A stretch of 64,000 bases of DNA from Paracoccaceae bacterium (GTDB lineage Bacteria > Pseudomonadota > Alphaproteobacteria > Rhodobacterales > Rhodobacteraceae): the NCBI GenBank assembly GCA_024742695.1, contig JANSXY010000001.1, positions 124,001 to 188,000 on the forward strand. The letters are read 5' to 3'. The notes beneath the pieces were generated by a model. That model had not been told where the DNA came from. It saw only the letters and a program-made list of their open reading frames with translations, and did not search any database. The stretch's first letter is position 1. Every line of letters begins with the position of its first letter. Shown here piece by piece: positions 1 to 7,899 of this stretch. Both the position numbers and the translations under genes were made by a program.

Positions 1-1
1 C

Positions 2-142
<141 letters not shown>

Positions 143-208
143 GGCGGGCGCGGCGGCCGGGGATTTCCCGTTGCGGCCCGCCGCCCCGTGCGCTATGGAC
201 CCGGTCAG

Positions 209-285
209 GCACCCGTAGCTCAGCTGGATAGAGTGCTGCCCTCCGAAGGCAGAGGTCACAGGTTCGAATCCTGTCGGGTGCGCCA
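209..285 (+). tRNA. tRNA-Arg (anticodon CCG)
   Basis: A 77-base cloverleaf can be folded. The acceptor strand GCACCCG (209-215) pairs with CGGGTGC (275-281), followed by encoded GCCA (282-285). The D-arm holds AGCTCAGCTGGATAGAGT, the anticodon stem is CTGCC/GGCAG around the loop CTCCGAA, and the T-loop is GGTTCGAATCC. The anticodon CCG (243-245) reads the arginine codon CGG, which is common in this GC-rich genome. No tRNA partner lies beside it. Confidence 0.97.
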
Positions 286-436
286 TCCCCTTATCGTCTG
301 CCTGCGGTCGATGCGGCCCCTTACGACGCGGTGCCGTCGCCGCGGGGTTGGCATGGCCGCCGTCCCGCGGTAGCGCTGGAACAGATGGGAGCGCGCCGTC
401 CGGCCTGCGGGTCGGCGGCGCCGGCGACGGATTGCG

Positions 437-1255
437 ATGCGACGGATTTCGATGACCGCCCTGGCCCTTGGGGCGGCGGTTTTCATCGGTGCGGCGGCCC
501 CTGCGCCGGCCTTGGAGGAGCCCGATTTCGAGGGGCGCGAGTGTCTTTCGGCGCCCTATGACAATCCCCGCAGCGACGGCCAGCGACAGATCCGCGCGCT
601 GGCGATGTGGCTGACATCGGCGCTGCAGGCTTTTCCCGGCATCGTCGAGCTGCTGCGCGGCGACGGCCCCGACCTGTGCCTCGCCGAGGAATTGTTCGGC
701 ATCCAGGGGTACTACGAACCCGAGGCGCACCGGATCGTCATCCGGTCCGGTATCGGCGTGCCGCTCAGGCGCGCGGTCGCGATCCACGAGCTTCGGCATC
801 TGCAGCAAAGCCGGATCGGCATCTGCCCCGATCCCGGTCTGTCGATGGACGCCACCGCGCGGCTCGTCCTGGCGATGGAGGCCGATGCAAGCGCGGTGAG
901 CCTGGCGATCGCGTGGCAGTTGCGCGCGGCCGGCGACGCCTCGGTCTGGGAGGCGCTGGCGGCCTGGCCGAGCCACGAAGCGATGGCCGAGGTCTTTCGC
1001 GCGGAAGCGGAGGCAAGCGGGGATATCGGCCTCGCGACCGCGCGGGCCTTCACCGCATGGTACGCAACGGAGTCGCTGCGCGAGACCTACTATGTCGCGG
1101 CCTGCAGCGCCTATCTCGACCGGCAGGACCGGACCCACGCGCTCCCCCGATACGGCTCCATCGACGATGCGTTCCTCGACCGGCTGTGCCGGCTGCCGGG
1201 CGGGCCGCGCTATCCCTGCGCCGAACCCGCGGACGCGGCCGCCGGCCGGCGCTGA
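437..1255 (+). CDS. Exported protein with zincin-type HELRH motif
   Basis: This 272-residue protein has an N-terminal signal peptide (hydrophobic stretch about residues 7-25, with Ala-rich cleavage region). Residues 117-121 read HELRH, which fits the HExxH zinc-metallopeptidase signature, inside [13 protein letters not shown] second conserved-looking acidic segment (AMEADA, about residue 150) could supply a third ligand. Four or more Cys residues suggest disulfides in the periplasm. I believe Rhodobacteraceae carry a family of such putative metallopeptidases (possibly DUF6782), but that name is from memory and uncertain. The substrate is unknown. It stands alone, 150 bases after the tRNA. Confidence 0.75.
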   Translation: MRRISMTALALGAAVFIGAAAPAPALEEPDFEGRECLSAPYDNPRSDGQRQIRALAMWLTSALQAFPGIVELLRGDGPDLCLAEELFGIQGYYEPEAHRIVIRSGIGVPLRRAVAIHELRHLQQSRIGICPDPGLSMDATARLVLAMEADASAVSLAIAWQLRAAGDASVWEALAAWPSHEAMAEVFRAEAEASGDIGLATARAFTAWYATESLRETYYVAACSAYLDRQDRTHALPRYGSIDDAFLDRLCRLPGGPRYPCAEPADAAAGRR

Positions 1256-1376
1256 GCCGCCGCGCCACCGGTTCCGACGATCCGCGATTGGCGCATTTCG
1301 GGTTTCCTTCGGCGCGCCGAACGGGCAGGGACGGGCGTGACGCCGGCGCGTCCGCCGGCAGCAAGCGGAGACAGCG

Positions 1377-1802
1377 ATGACCCCGAAGACCCTTCTGGCC
1401 GCCGCGGCCTTCGGCCTCGCGCTGGGGCCGGCCGCGGCCGCCGCGCAGGACGCCGCGATCGAGGCGATGCAGGAATACCTGATGTTCTCGGACTACGAGG
1501 CCGGCATCATCCTGCCCCTGCAGATCGACCGCACGGTGTTCGAGGCGGCGCTGTTCGTCGATACCCGCGACGCGGCGCAGTTCGCCGCCGGCACCATCCC
1601 CGGCGCCGTCAACATCGAGTGGCGCGAGGTGCTCGACCGGATCGACGAGATCCCCGAAGACCGGATGACGATCCTGTTCTGCAACACCGGCAGCCTGTCG
1701 GCGCAGGCAAGCTTCGCGCTGCGCGTCGCAGGGCGCGCGAATTTCGTGGTGCTGCAATCGGGCCTCAATGGCTGGCGGGCGGAGGCCGCCTACCGGCCGT
1801 GA
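1377..1802 (+). CDS. Periplasmic rhodanese-domain protein
   Basis: A 141-residue protein with a Sec signal peptide (about residues 1-23, ending AAAQD). A single rhodanese domain follows: the VDTRD motif (residues 61-65), GTIPGAVNI (72-80), and the active-site loop CNTGSLS starting at Cys102. The catalytic cysteine is present, so sulfur transfer or phosphatase-like chemistry is possible. Single-domain exported rhodaneses are common, and their physiological sulfur acceptor is usually unknown. A purine-rich GCGGAGACAGCG precedes the ATG. It is 121 bases after the HELRH protein and may be cotranscribed with it. Confidence 0.85.
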   Translation: MTPKTLLAAAAFGLALGPAAAAAQDAAIEAMQEYLMFSDYEAGIILPLQIDRTVFEAALFVDTRDAAQFAAGTIPGAVNIEWREVLDRIDEIPEDRMTILFCNTGSLSAQASFALRVAGRANFVVLQSGLNGWRAEAAYRP

Positions 1803-1952
1803 CCGTTCCGGCGCGCGGGCAGGCCGCGCGTCGGGCGGGCGCGGGGGGCGGTGCATCCCCGCCGCACAGCCTTCGAAGCTGCCAGCGGGAGCGTCGGCGC
1901 CAGGCCCGGCGTGTGGCCGCCGGGTTCCTGCCCATGGCCGTTCCGCGGCCCG

Positions 1953-2219
1953 CTACCCGGGCCGGCGTGCCAGCAGGCGGCAAAGGATGACGAGGATGAG
2001 AAGGTTCACGCCCGGCGCAAGCACGCCCACGACCGTAGAGGCCAGCCCGAGATTGGTGCTGAGCATCTGTACCCAGGGTGCGCCCAGCAGGACGACGAAC
2101 ACACCCGCAAGCGGATCCTGCGGCTGCCCGAACAGGCCGTAGGTGCCCACCACGAGAAGCCCGACAGCCAGCGCCCAGAGCAGCGCGAAGCCCCAGACGA
2201 GGATGCGGCAGAGCGTCAT
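1953..2219 (-). CDS. Small inner-membrane protein, two TM helices
   Basis: An 88-residue hydrophobic protein. Two long membrane segments are visible, about residues 7-28 and 38-80, the second probably split by a Gly/Pro region. The C-terminus CRLLARRPG is positively charged, consistent with a cytoplasmic tail. I do not recognise the family. It is the last gene of a minus-strand run with two lipoprotein genes upstream (28-base gap). No function can be assigned; its membrane topology is the only supported property. Confidence 0.6.
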   Translation of the reverse strand: MTLCRILVWGFALLWALAVGLLVVGTYGLFGQPQDPLAGVFVVLLGAPWVQMLSTNLGLASTVVGVLAPGVNLLILVILCRLLARRPG

Positions 2220-2247
2220 CGCCCTGCCGCCGTCTTCCGGTTCCCGA

Positions 2248-2550
2248 TCACAGGAACCCTTCGTTGGTCAGCGACATCGGCTGCGTCGTGCTGCCGTCGC
2301 TGTAGTAGATGCACTGCCAGGGCGCCTGTTGCGGGCCGACGCCGACGATCACCTCGGTGCCCGCTTGCGAGAAGCTGGAGCTGAGCACGACGACATCGGG
2401 ATTGTTGGTCTCGATGGTGGTGCGCTGCAGGCAGGCCTGTTCGGCGGCGGTGGGCATGCTGCCGGACACGGAACTGCCGGTTTCCTCGATGCAGCCGGAC
2501 AACAGCGCGGCAGCGGCGAGAGAGACGGTCGCGATCGCCATACGGTTCAT
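2248..2550 (-). CDS. Small lipoprotein, tandem paralogue 1
   Basis: A 100-residue putative lipoprotein. The start at 2550 is chosen because it is preceded by AAGAAGGAGAAAACC and gives a clean lipoprotein signal: a hydrophobic stretch ending LLSGC at about residue 20, then IEETGS. A longer frame upstream is Arg-rich and overlaps the neighbouring gene, so it is unlikely to be real. The mature part is short, with two further Cys residues. It shares the C-[IV]-EETGS beginning with the next gene upstream, suggesting tandem duplication. Function unknown; probably anchored in the outer membrane. Confidence 0.75.
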   Translation of the reverse strand: MNRMAIATVSLAAAALLSGCIEETGSSVSGSMPTAAEQACLQRTTIETNNPDVVVLSSSFSQAGTEVIVGVGPQQAPWQCIYYSDGSTTQPMSLTNEGFL

Positions 2551-2564
2551 GGTTTTCTCCTTCT

Positions 2565-2873
2565 TCAGCAGTCTTCGGCGGACAGCATCGTCACGTCGGC
2601 GTAGCGGCCGTCGGCGGTGCGGATCTGGGCGCAGGCCCCGGTTGCGCGGTTGAACCACCAGGTCGTCAGGCCCTGGGTGCGGACGGCCTCGTAGCCGAGC
2701 GCCCGCAGCCCGCCTTCTGCCTGGCCGGCCCGCGCACCCTCGAAAGAGGACACGTCGGTCGCACTGCCGACCATCGGCAGACCGGGCGGCGCCGTGCTGC
2801 CGGTTTCCTCGACACAGCCCGCCAGCGCGATGAGGGTCGCGGTTGCGATCGTGGCCTTTGCGACATTGAACAT
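2565..2873 (-). CDS. Small lipoprotein, tandem paralogue 2
   Basis: A 102-residue putative lipoprotein with a signal peptide ending LIALAGC (Cys20) followed by VEETGS, the same post-lipobox motif as the adjacent gene at 2248-2550. The mature domain contains YEAVRTQGLTTWWFNRATGAC, then ADVTMLSAEDC. The segment WWFNRATGACAQIRTADGRY resembles small peptidase-inhibitor-like or YpeB-like C-terminal repeats, but I cannot name the family safely. Only 14 bases separate its stop from the next start, so the two lipoproteins are almost certainly cotranscribed. Confidence 0.75.
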   Translation of the reverse strand: MFNVAKATIATATLIALAGCVEETGSTAPPGLPMVGSATDVSSFEGARAGQAEGGLRALGYEAVRTQGLTTWWFNRATGACAQIRTADGRYADVTMLSAEDC

Positions 2874-2916
2874 CGTATTTTCCTTTGCTTTCCGTGGGGT
2901 CCGGCGGATCGCCGGG

Positions 2917-3303
2917 TCAGTTTGCCGCCTTGCGGATCATGCCGACGATGAGGATCAGGATCACCGCGCCGATGACGGCGGCGATGAAGCTGCCCAGCGC
3001 CCCGCCAAGCGAGATTCCGATCAGCGGGAACACGTAGCCGGCAAGGATCGATCCGCCGATCCCGATCAGCACGTTGCCAAGAAAGCCCGAGCCGCCGCCC
3101 TTGACGATCAGGCCCGCCAGCCAGCCGACGACGGCGCCGATCACGATCACGATCAGCAGGCCGATCAGGCCGCCCACCGCGCCGCCGACGGCCTGCGCGG
3201 TCGCGTCCTGTGAAAGGGCCGGTGTCGCCGCGATGCAGGCGGATGCGGTGATCGCCGCGGGCCGAAGCAGGGCGGGGCCCCACGCTTGATGTCTGGGTTG
3301 CAT
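2917..3303 (-). CDS. GlsB/YeaQ/YmgE-type small membrane protein
   Basis: A 128-residue protein. The start at 3303 has a good Shine-Dalgarno sequence (TTGGAGGCTTCAGC before ATG). Residues 1-32 form a signal-peptide-like leader. The rest is very hydrophobic, with three membrane segments rich in Gly and Ile, and the motif GWLAGLIVKGGGSGFLGN typical of the transglycosylase-associated (GlsB/YeaQ/YmgE) family. Members are usually about 80-90 residues and stress-related, with no demonstrated enzymatic activity. The extra N-terminus makes this one longer than usual. Cotranscription with the lipoprotein genes is possible (43-base gap). Confidence 0.8.
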   Translation of the reverse strand: MQPRHQAWGPALLRPAAITASACIAATPALSQDATAQAVGGAVGGLIGLLIVIVIGAVVGWLAGLIVKGGGSGFLGNVLIGIGGSILAGYVFPLIGISLGGALGSFIAAVIGAVILILIVGMIRKAAN

Positions 3304-3604
3304 GCTGAAGCCTCCAAGTTCCTTGGCGTTCGCTGCCCGTGATGCCGGGCGGTGTTCCGGTTCGTCCACCCCGGCGGCCCGCGCGACGGCGCCCGCCGGC
3401 GGGGTCATGATCCGCCGGTGACGGGGCACGGCCGATCGCGACGCGTTTTCGCGCGCGGCCTTGTCGTGCCGTCGATTCCACCGGAAACCCTGTCCCACGC
3501 CGCATCCTTGCCGGATCGCCCCGGCAAGTGGAGAGCGGAAATATGCGATCCCCGCGCCGCGGATTACCCCGGCCGGGCGATCGGCGCGGGCCGGGCCGGG
3601 CCGG
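3304..3604. other. Intergenic region, no gene seen
   Basis: This 301-base gap lies between two minus-strand genes. I see no convincing coding frame. It should hold the promoter of the GlsB-type gene. It also contains an 8-bp inverted repeat, CTTGCCGG (3507-3514) / CCGGCAAG (3521-3528), that could act as a weak terminator for the SDR operon, though no T-run follows it. Confidence 0.5.
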
Positions 3605-4378
3605 TCAGCCCGTCACCACGACGCCGCCATCGATCACCAGCGCCTGCCCGGTCATCATCCGCGACGCGCCGGAGGCGAGGAACAGCGCGCCCCCGACGAT
3701 GTCGGCCGGCGCAAGCGGATCGGGCAGGCACTGCCGGTCCAGATGCGTTGCGAGCGCCTCGGGCGTGACCCAAAGCTCCTTCTGCCGATCGGTCAGCACC
3801 CAGCCGGGCGCAAGCGCGTTGACGCGGATCCGGTCCGGACCGAATTCGCGCGCCAGGCTTCGGGTCAGCCCGTTGATGCCGGAATTCGCCGCCGTGTAGA
3901 CCGGGTAGCCCGCGTTGCCCATCATGTAGCTGATCGACGAGAAGTTGACGATCGATCCGCCGCCGCCGCGTCGCCGCATCGCCGGGATCACCGCCTGCGC
4001 GGCGAAGAAATAGGCCTTGAGGTTGATCGCGATCGACCAGTCCCAGAACGACTCGTCGACCTCCAGCGTCTTGTGGCGGGTGTCGTTCGCGGCGTTGTTG
4101 ACGAGGACGGAGATGTCGCCCTGCGCCTCGGACGCCGCGGCGATGGCGGCCTTCAGGGCCGCGGTATCGGTGACGTCGCAGGGCAGGAACAGCGGGCGAT
4201 TGCCTGTCGTCCGCTCCATCTCGTCGACGAAGCCGGACGCATCGGAACGCTGCACGAAGGCCACCCGCGCGCCCTGCCGCAGGAACCCTTCGGTCAGCGC
4301 GGCGCCGATGCCGGATCCGCCGCCGGTCAGGAACACGGACGCGCCGTCGAGATCGGGAAAGCGGGGCAGGTCGGTCAT
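3605..4378 (-). CDS. SDR-family sugar dehydrogenase-like protein, Lys-less active site
   Basis: A 257-residue classical short-chain dehydrogenase. The cofactor motif TGGGSGIG (18-25), NNAAN (94-98), a Ser at about 148 and Tyr161 are present. The tail (residues 200-257, with DRQCL and ending MTGQALVIDGG) resembles D-xylose/aldose 1-dehydrogenases. The catalytic YxxxK motif reads YTAAN: the Lys is Asn165 (codon AAT at 3884-3886). It is the last gene of an operon with an aldonate-type dehydratase (81-base gap). Oxidation of an aldose or polyol-derived sugar with NAD(P) is the natural guess, but the Lys loss makes activity uncertain. Possibly a degenerate or altered-specificity enzyme. Confidence 0.85.
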   Translation of the reverse strand: MTDLPRFPDLDGASVFLTGGGSGIGAALTEGFLRQGARVAFVQRSDASGFVDEMERTTGNRPLFLPCDVTDTAALKAAIAAASEAQGDISVLVNNAANDTRHKTLEVDESFWDWSIAINLKAYFFAAQAVIPAMRRRGGGGSIVNFSSISYMMGNAGYPVYTAANSGINGLTRSLAREFGPDRIRVNALAPGWVLTDRQKELWVTPEALATHLDRQCLPDPLAPADIVGGALFLASGASRMMTGQALVIDGGVVVTG

Positions 4379-4459
4379 GGCGGCTTGGTCCGGTTGGGGC
4401 TGTTCGCGACCAGTCTAGGCGCTGCGGCGGGCGCGATCCATCCGTCCCGTGCGGCCGGA

Positions 4460-6190
4460 TCAGAAGATCTCGGGTTCGGGCACCGGGCCGCCGAAATCGG
4501 TGCGCATGAAGTCGAAATCGCAGCCCTTGTCGGCCTGTTCGACATGGCGGGCGAACATCCAGCCGTAGCCGCGTTCGTAGCGCGGCGGCGGCGGGTGCCA
4601 CGCCGCGCGCCGGGCCGACAGTTCGGCCTCGGTCAGCCGCACGTTGAGGCGGCGCGCCGGCACGTCGAGTTCGATCACGTCGCCATCGCGGATCAGCGCC
4701 AGCGGCCCGCCGACATGGGCCTCGGGCGCGACATGCAGCACGCAGGCGCCGTAGGACGTGCCCGACATCCGCGCATCCGACAGCCGCACCATGTCGCGGC
4801 ATCCCTGTTTCAGCAGCGCCTTCGGCATCGGGATCATCCCCCATTCCGGCATTCCCGGCCCGCCCTGCGGCCCGGCGTTGCGCAGCACCAGCACGTGATC
4901 GGGGGTCATCGGATAGTCGGGGTCGTCGATGATCCGTTTCAGCTCCGGGTAGCTGTCGGCGACGATGGCGGGGCCGGCGTGGTGGTGAAACCTCGGGTCG
5001 CAGGCGGCGGGCTTGATCACCGCGCCGTCGGGGGCGAGGTTGCCGCGCAGAACGGCAAGGCTGCCCTCGTGGTAGACCGGGTTCGCGAGCGGCCGGATCA
5101 CGTCGTCGTTCCAGACCTTTGCGCCGGCGATCTCCTCGCCCAGCGTGCGGCCCGTCACGGTCAGCGCCGACAGGTCGAGCCGGTCGCTCAGTTCCGCCAT
5201 CAGCGCCGGCAGGCCGCCGGCATAGAAGAAATCCTCCATCAGGTAGGTGCTGCCGGAGGGCCGGATGTTGGCGATCACCGGCACCTCGCGGCCGATCCGG
5301 TCGAGATCGTCGAGGCCCCAGTCGATCCCGGCGCGGCGTGCCATCGCGATCAGGTGGATGATCGCGTTGGTCGAACAGCCGGTCGCCATCGCCACGGCGG
5401 TGGCATTGGCGAAGGCGGCGCGGGTCAGGATGCGGCCGGGCACCAGGTCTTCCCAGACCATGTCGACGATCCGGCGGCCGCAGGCGGCGGCCATGCGCTT
5501 GTGCCCGGCATCGGGGGCCGGGATCGACGACGCGCCGGGCAGGGTCAGGCCCAGCGCCTCGGCGATCGACATCATCGTGGCGGCGGTGCCCATCGTCATG
5601 CAGGTGCCGTAGCTGCGCGCGATCCCGCCCTGCACGCCGTCCCAGTCGTCCTTGCCGATCACGCCGGCGCGCCGGTCGTCCCAGTATTTCCAGACATCGG
5701 TGCCCGAGCCCAGCACCCGGCCCGCGTAGTTGCCGCGCAGCATCGGGCCGGCGGGCAGGAACACGAAGGGCAGGCCCATGCTGATCGCGCCCATCACCAG
5801 CGCCGGCGTGGACTTGTCGCAGCCGCCCATCAGCACCGCGCCGTCGACCGGGTGGGCGCGCAGGGTTTCCTCCACCTCCATCGCGCCCATGTTGCGGTAC
5901 AGCATCGAGGTCGGCTTCAGGAACTGTTCCGAGAAGGAATGGACAGGCATTTCCACCGGCATCCCGCCGGCCTGGAGGACGCCGCGCTTCACCCACTCGG
6001 CCCGGTCGCGCAGGTGGTGATGGCAGGGCGAGAGATCGGACCAGGTGTTGACGATGGCGATCACCGGGCGGCCCTGCCAGTCCTCGGGCGAAAGCCCCAT
6101 CTGCATCGCGCGCGACCGGTGGCCCATCGAACGCAGGTCGTCGGGCGCGAACCAGCGGGCGGAGCGAAGGTCTTCGGGTCGTTTGGTCAT
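4460..6190 (-). CDS. IlvD/Edd-family dehydratase (aldonate dehydratase-like)
   Basis: A 576-residue protein of the IlvD/Edd family. Fe-S ligand motifs GGCDKSTPALVMG and SYGTCMTMGTAATM are intact, and the C-terminal swivelling domain has the VRLSDARMSGTSYG signature. Length and sequence (PAPDAGHKRMA, ATGCSTNAIIHL) fit L-arabonate/D-xylonate/pentonate dehydratases better than dihydroxy-acid dehydratase of branched-chain synthesis. Expected reaction: dehydration of an aldonate to a 2-keto-3-deoxy acid. Its ATG overlaps the aldolase stop as ATGA (6187-6190), so translation is coupled. Together with the SDR it looks like the front half of an oxidative sugar pathway, but it sits with IolB/IolC-like genes. 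Exact substrate unknown. Confidence 0.92.
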   Translation of the reverse strand: MTKRPEDLRSARWFAPDDLRSMGHRSRAMQMGLSPEDWQGRPVIAIVNTWSDLSPCHHHLRDRAEWVKRGVLQAGGMPVEMPVHSFSEQFLKPTSMLYRNMGAMEVEETLRAHPVDGAVLMGGCDKSTPALVMGAISMGLPFVFLPAGPMLRGNYAGRVLGSGTDVWKYWDDRRAGVIGKDDWDGVQGGIARSYGTCMTMGTAATMMSIAEALGLTLPGASSIPAPDAGHKRMAAACGRRIVDMVWEDLVPGRILTRAAFANATAVAMATGCSTNAIIHLIAMARRAGIDWGLDDLDRIGREVPVIANIRPSGSTYLMEDFFYAGGLPALMAELSDRLDLSALTVTGRTLGEEIAGAKVWNDDVIRPLANPVYHEGSLAVLRGNLAPDGAVIKPAACDPRFHHHAGPAIVADSYPELKRIIDDPDYPMTPDHVLVLRNAGPQGGPGMPEWGMIPMPKALLKQGCRDMVRLSDARMSGTSYGACVLHVAPEAHVGGPLALIRDGDVIELDVPARRLNVRLTEAELSARRAAWHPPPPRYERGYGWMFARHVEQADKGCDFDFMRTDFGGPVPEPEIF

Positions 6191-7050
6191 GCTTTCTCTC
6201 CTTCGCTTGCGGCGTCCGCCGGAGCCGCCGCCAGCCCGCGCAAAACGGCGCGCGTGGCGGCGACGATATCGGGCTGCATCGCGCGGGCAATCGCCAGCCG
6301 GTCGAACAGCGCCGGGTCGGCGGCCAGCACCCGGCGCAGCGCCGCGCCATGCGCCTGCCGCAGTTCCGTGCCGATGTTGATCTTGCACACGGCACCCGCG
6401 CGCGCCAGCCGCCGCCGGTCCGCCGCCGATATGCCGGAGCCGCCGTGGATCACCAGCGGCACCCCGGTCACGGCCGAGATCGCGGCAAGGCGCGGCCAGT
6501 CCAGCGCCACCGCGCCGGTTTCCTTCAGATGCACGTTGCCCACCGAAACGGCCATCGCGTCCACCCCGGTCGCGGTGGCGAAGCGCGCCGCCTCGGCCGG
6601 GTCGGTGCCCTGCGAGGCGTCGCCCGAGGCATAGCCGACGAAACCGATCTCGCCCTCGCAGGACAGGCCGGCGCGATGCGCCATCTCCGCCACGGCGGCG
6701 GTGTCGGCGATGTTGATGTCCAGCGGATCGCGGGAGCCGTCGTACATCACCGAGGTGAAGCCCTCGCCGATCGCGGCGCGGCATTCCTCCACGCTCTGGC
6801 CGTGGTCGAGATGCACGACGACGGGAACGGATGCCGCGTCGGCCAGGTGCCGCAGCATCCGGCCCCAGTGCGGCAGCGGCATCGCGGCGCGCGCGCCGGG
6901 GCCAGCCTGCAGGATCACCGCGCAGCCCTCGGCCTCGGCGGCCTCGACATAGGCGCGCGCGTCGTCCCAGCCGAGGCACACCAGCCCGGCGACCATTCGC
7001 CGCCCGGCCCGCGCCGCGGGCAGCACCTCGGCCAGCGTCGCGGCGGTCAT
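6187..7050 (-). CDS. Class II aldolase, IolJ/FbaA/GatY type
   Basis: A 287-residue class II (metal-dependent) aldolase. Zinc and phosphate ligands are visible: VVHLDHGQ, GLSCEGEIGFVG, VSVGNVHLKE and VIHGGSGIS, then KINIGTELR near the end. The family cleaves phosphorylated keto-acids or sugars to dihydroxyacetone phosphate. Next to IolC- and IolB-like genes the most likely substrate is 6-phospho-5-dehydro-2-deoxy-D-gluconate, giving DHAP and malonate semialdehyde (IolJ reaction). Coupled by ATGA overlaps at both ends (7047-7050 and 6187-6190). This activity would duplicate the DUF2090 domain of the IolC fusion at 18.3 kb. A tagatose- or fructose-bisphosphate aldolase role cannot be excluded. 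Confidence 0.9.
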   Translation of the reverse strand: MTAATLAEVLPAARAGRRMVAGLVCLGWDDARAYVEAAEAEGCAVILQAGPGARAAMPLPHWGRMLRHLADAASVPVVVHLDHGQSVEECRAAIGEGFTSVMYDGSRDPLDINIADTAAVAEMAHRAGLSCEGEIGFVGYASGDASQGTDPAEAARFATATGVDAMAVSVGNVHLKETGAVALDWPRLAAISAVTGVPLVIHGGSGISAADRRRLARAGAVCKINIGTELRQAHGAALRRVLAADPALFDRLAIARAMQPDIVAATRAVLRGLAAAPADAASEGEKA

Positions 7051-7889
7051 TTGAACTTCGCGATCATGTCCTTGATGCCGGGGATCGTTTCGATCTGGTC
7101 GGCATGGCTGGGCTGGAAATACTGCACCAGCGGGCGCTGGCTGAGCCCGCCGAGGATGGTGAAGTAATACATCTCGTAGCCCGGCAGCACCGCGCAGGGG
7201 TGATAGCCGCGGTCGATGCAGATCGTGGAGCCGTCGACGATGTGATAGGCGTCGCCCGGCTGACCGTCCTCGCGTTGCAGCATCTGAAGCCCCGATCCGT
7301 GCTTCGGCCGAAAGCGGAAGTTGTAGGTTTCGTCATGCCGGGTTTCCAGCGGCAGCCGGTCGGTATCGTGCTTGTGGCTGGGAAAACCCGACCAGCCGCC
7401 GGCGCCCACGGTATATAGCTCACTGACCAGCAGGCGGCCGACGCGGTCGGCCTGTTTCTGGCCGAGGATATGCTTGATCTTGCGGTGCGTCTTGGTGTCG
7501 TCCGAGCCATATTGCACGAGATCGATCTGGTCCGCGCGCACCTCGAACGGCTCCAGCACGCCGTCGTAGCGCGCGCCGGCGACGAAAACCTCGGCCGCGT
7601 CCGAGACGCAGGTCATCCGCGCCTCGGCCCCGGTCGGGACGTAGACGCCCTCGGGCTCGCCGTCCCAGACATCGACGCCGCGGTTGCCCAGCGCGGCGAA
7701 GCGCGCGCCGGCGGTCTCGACATCGACGGTGCCGGTGGCGGGCACGATGCAGGTCTCGTAGCCCGGCACCGCGTAGGCAAAGCTTTCGCCGCGGGCGAGC
7801 CTGACGATGTTGAAGTAGTTCAGCGGCACCACCGGGTCGTCCGCGCCGACGATCGGCTGGTTGCGGTTGTCGTGGGGGGCGATGTGCAT
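7047..7889 (-). CDS. IolB-family (5-deoxy-glucuronate isomerase-like) protein, copy 1
   Basis: A 280-residue cupin of the KduI/IolB family. Metal ligands are conserved: SHKHD, DETYNF and RGYHPC in the C-terminal cupin. The start at 7889 has GAGGAGAGCGCC before ATG. Its second half matches the IolB at 23.2 kb, but the N-terminal half and the segment between the HKHD and DETYNF motifs differ strongly, so it is a diverged paralogue rather than a recent duplicate. IolB converts 5-deoxy-D-glucuronate to 5-dehydro-2-deoxy-D-gluconate. This copy may act on that or a stereoisomer. It lies 10 bases after the kinase stop and overlaps the aldolase start. Confidence 0.88.
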   Translation of the reverse strand: MHIAPHDNRNQPIVGADDPVVPLNYFNIVRLARGESFAYAVPGYETCIVPATGTVDVETAGARFAALGNRGVDVWDGEPEGVYVPTGAEARMTCVSDAAEVFVAGARYDGVLEPFEVRADQIDLVQYGSDDTKTHRKIKHILGQKQADRVGRLLVSELYTVGAGGWSGFPSHKHDTDRLPLETRHDETYNFRFRPKHGSGLQMLQREDGQPGDAYHIVDGSTICIDRGYHPCAVLPGYEMYYFTILGGLSQRPLVQYFQPSHADQIETIPGIKDMIAKFK

Positions 7890-7899
7890 GGCGCTCTCC

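Noticed and set aside
3461-6634. Very long open frame on the plus strand across the SDR, dehydratase and aldolase genes
   Set aside because: Composition is Arg/Gly/His-rich with no recognisable domain, and it lies antisense to three clear enzymes. It is a by-product of high GC.
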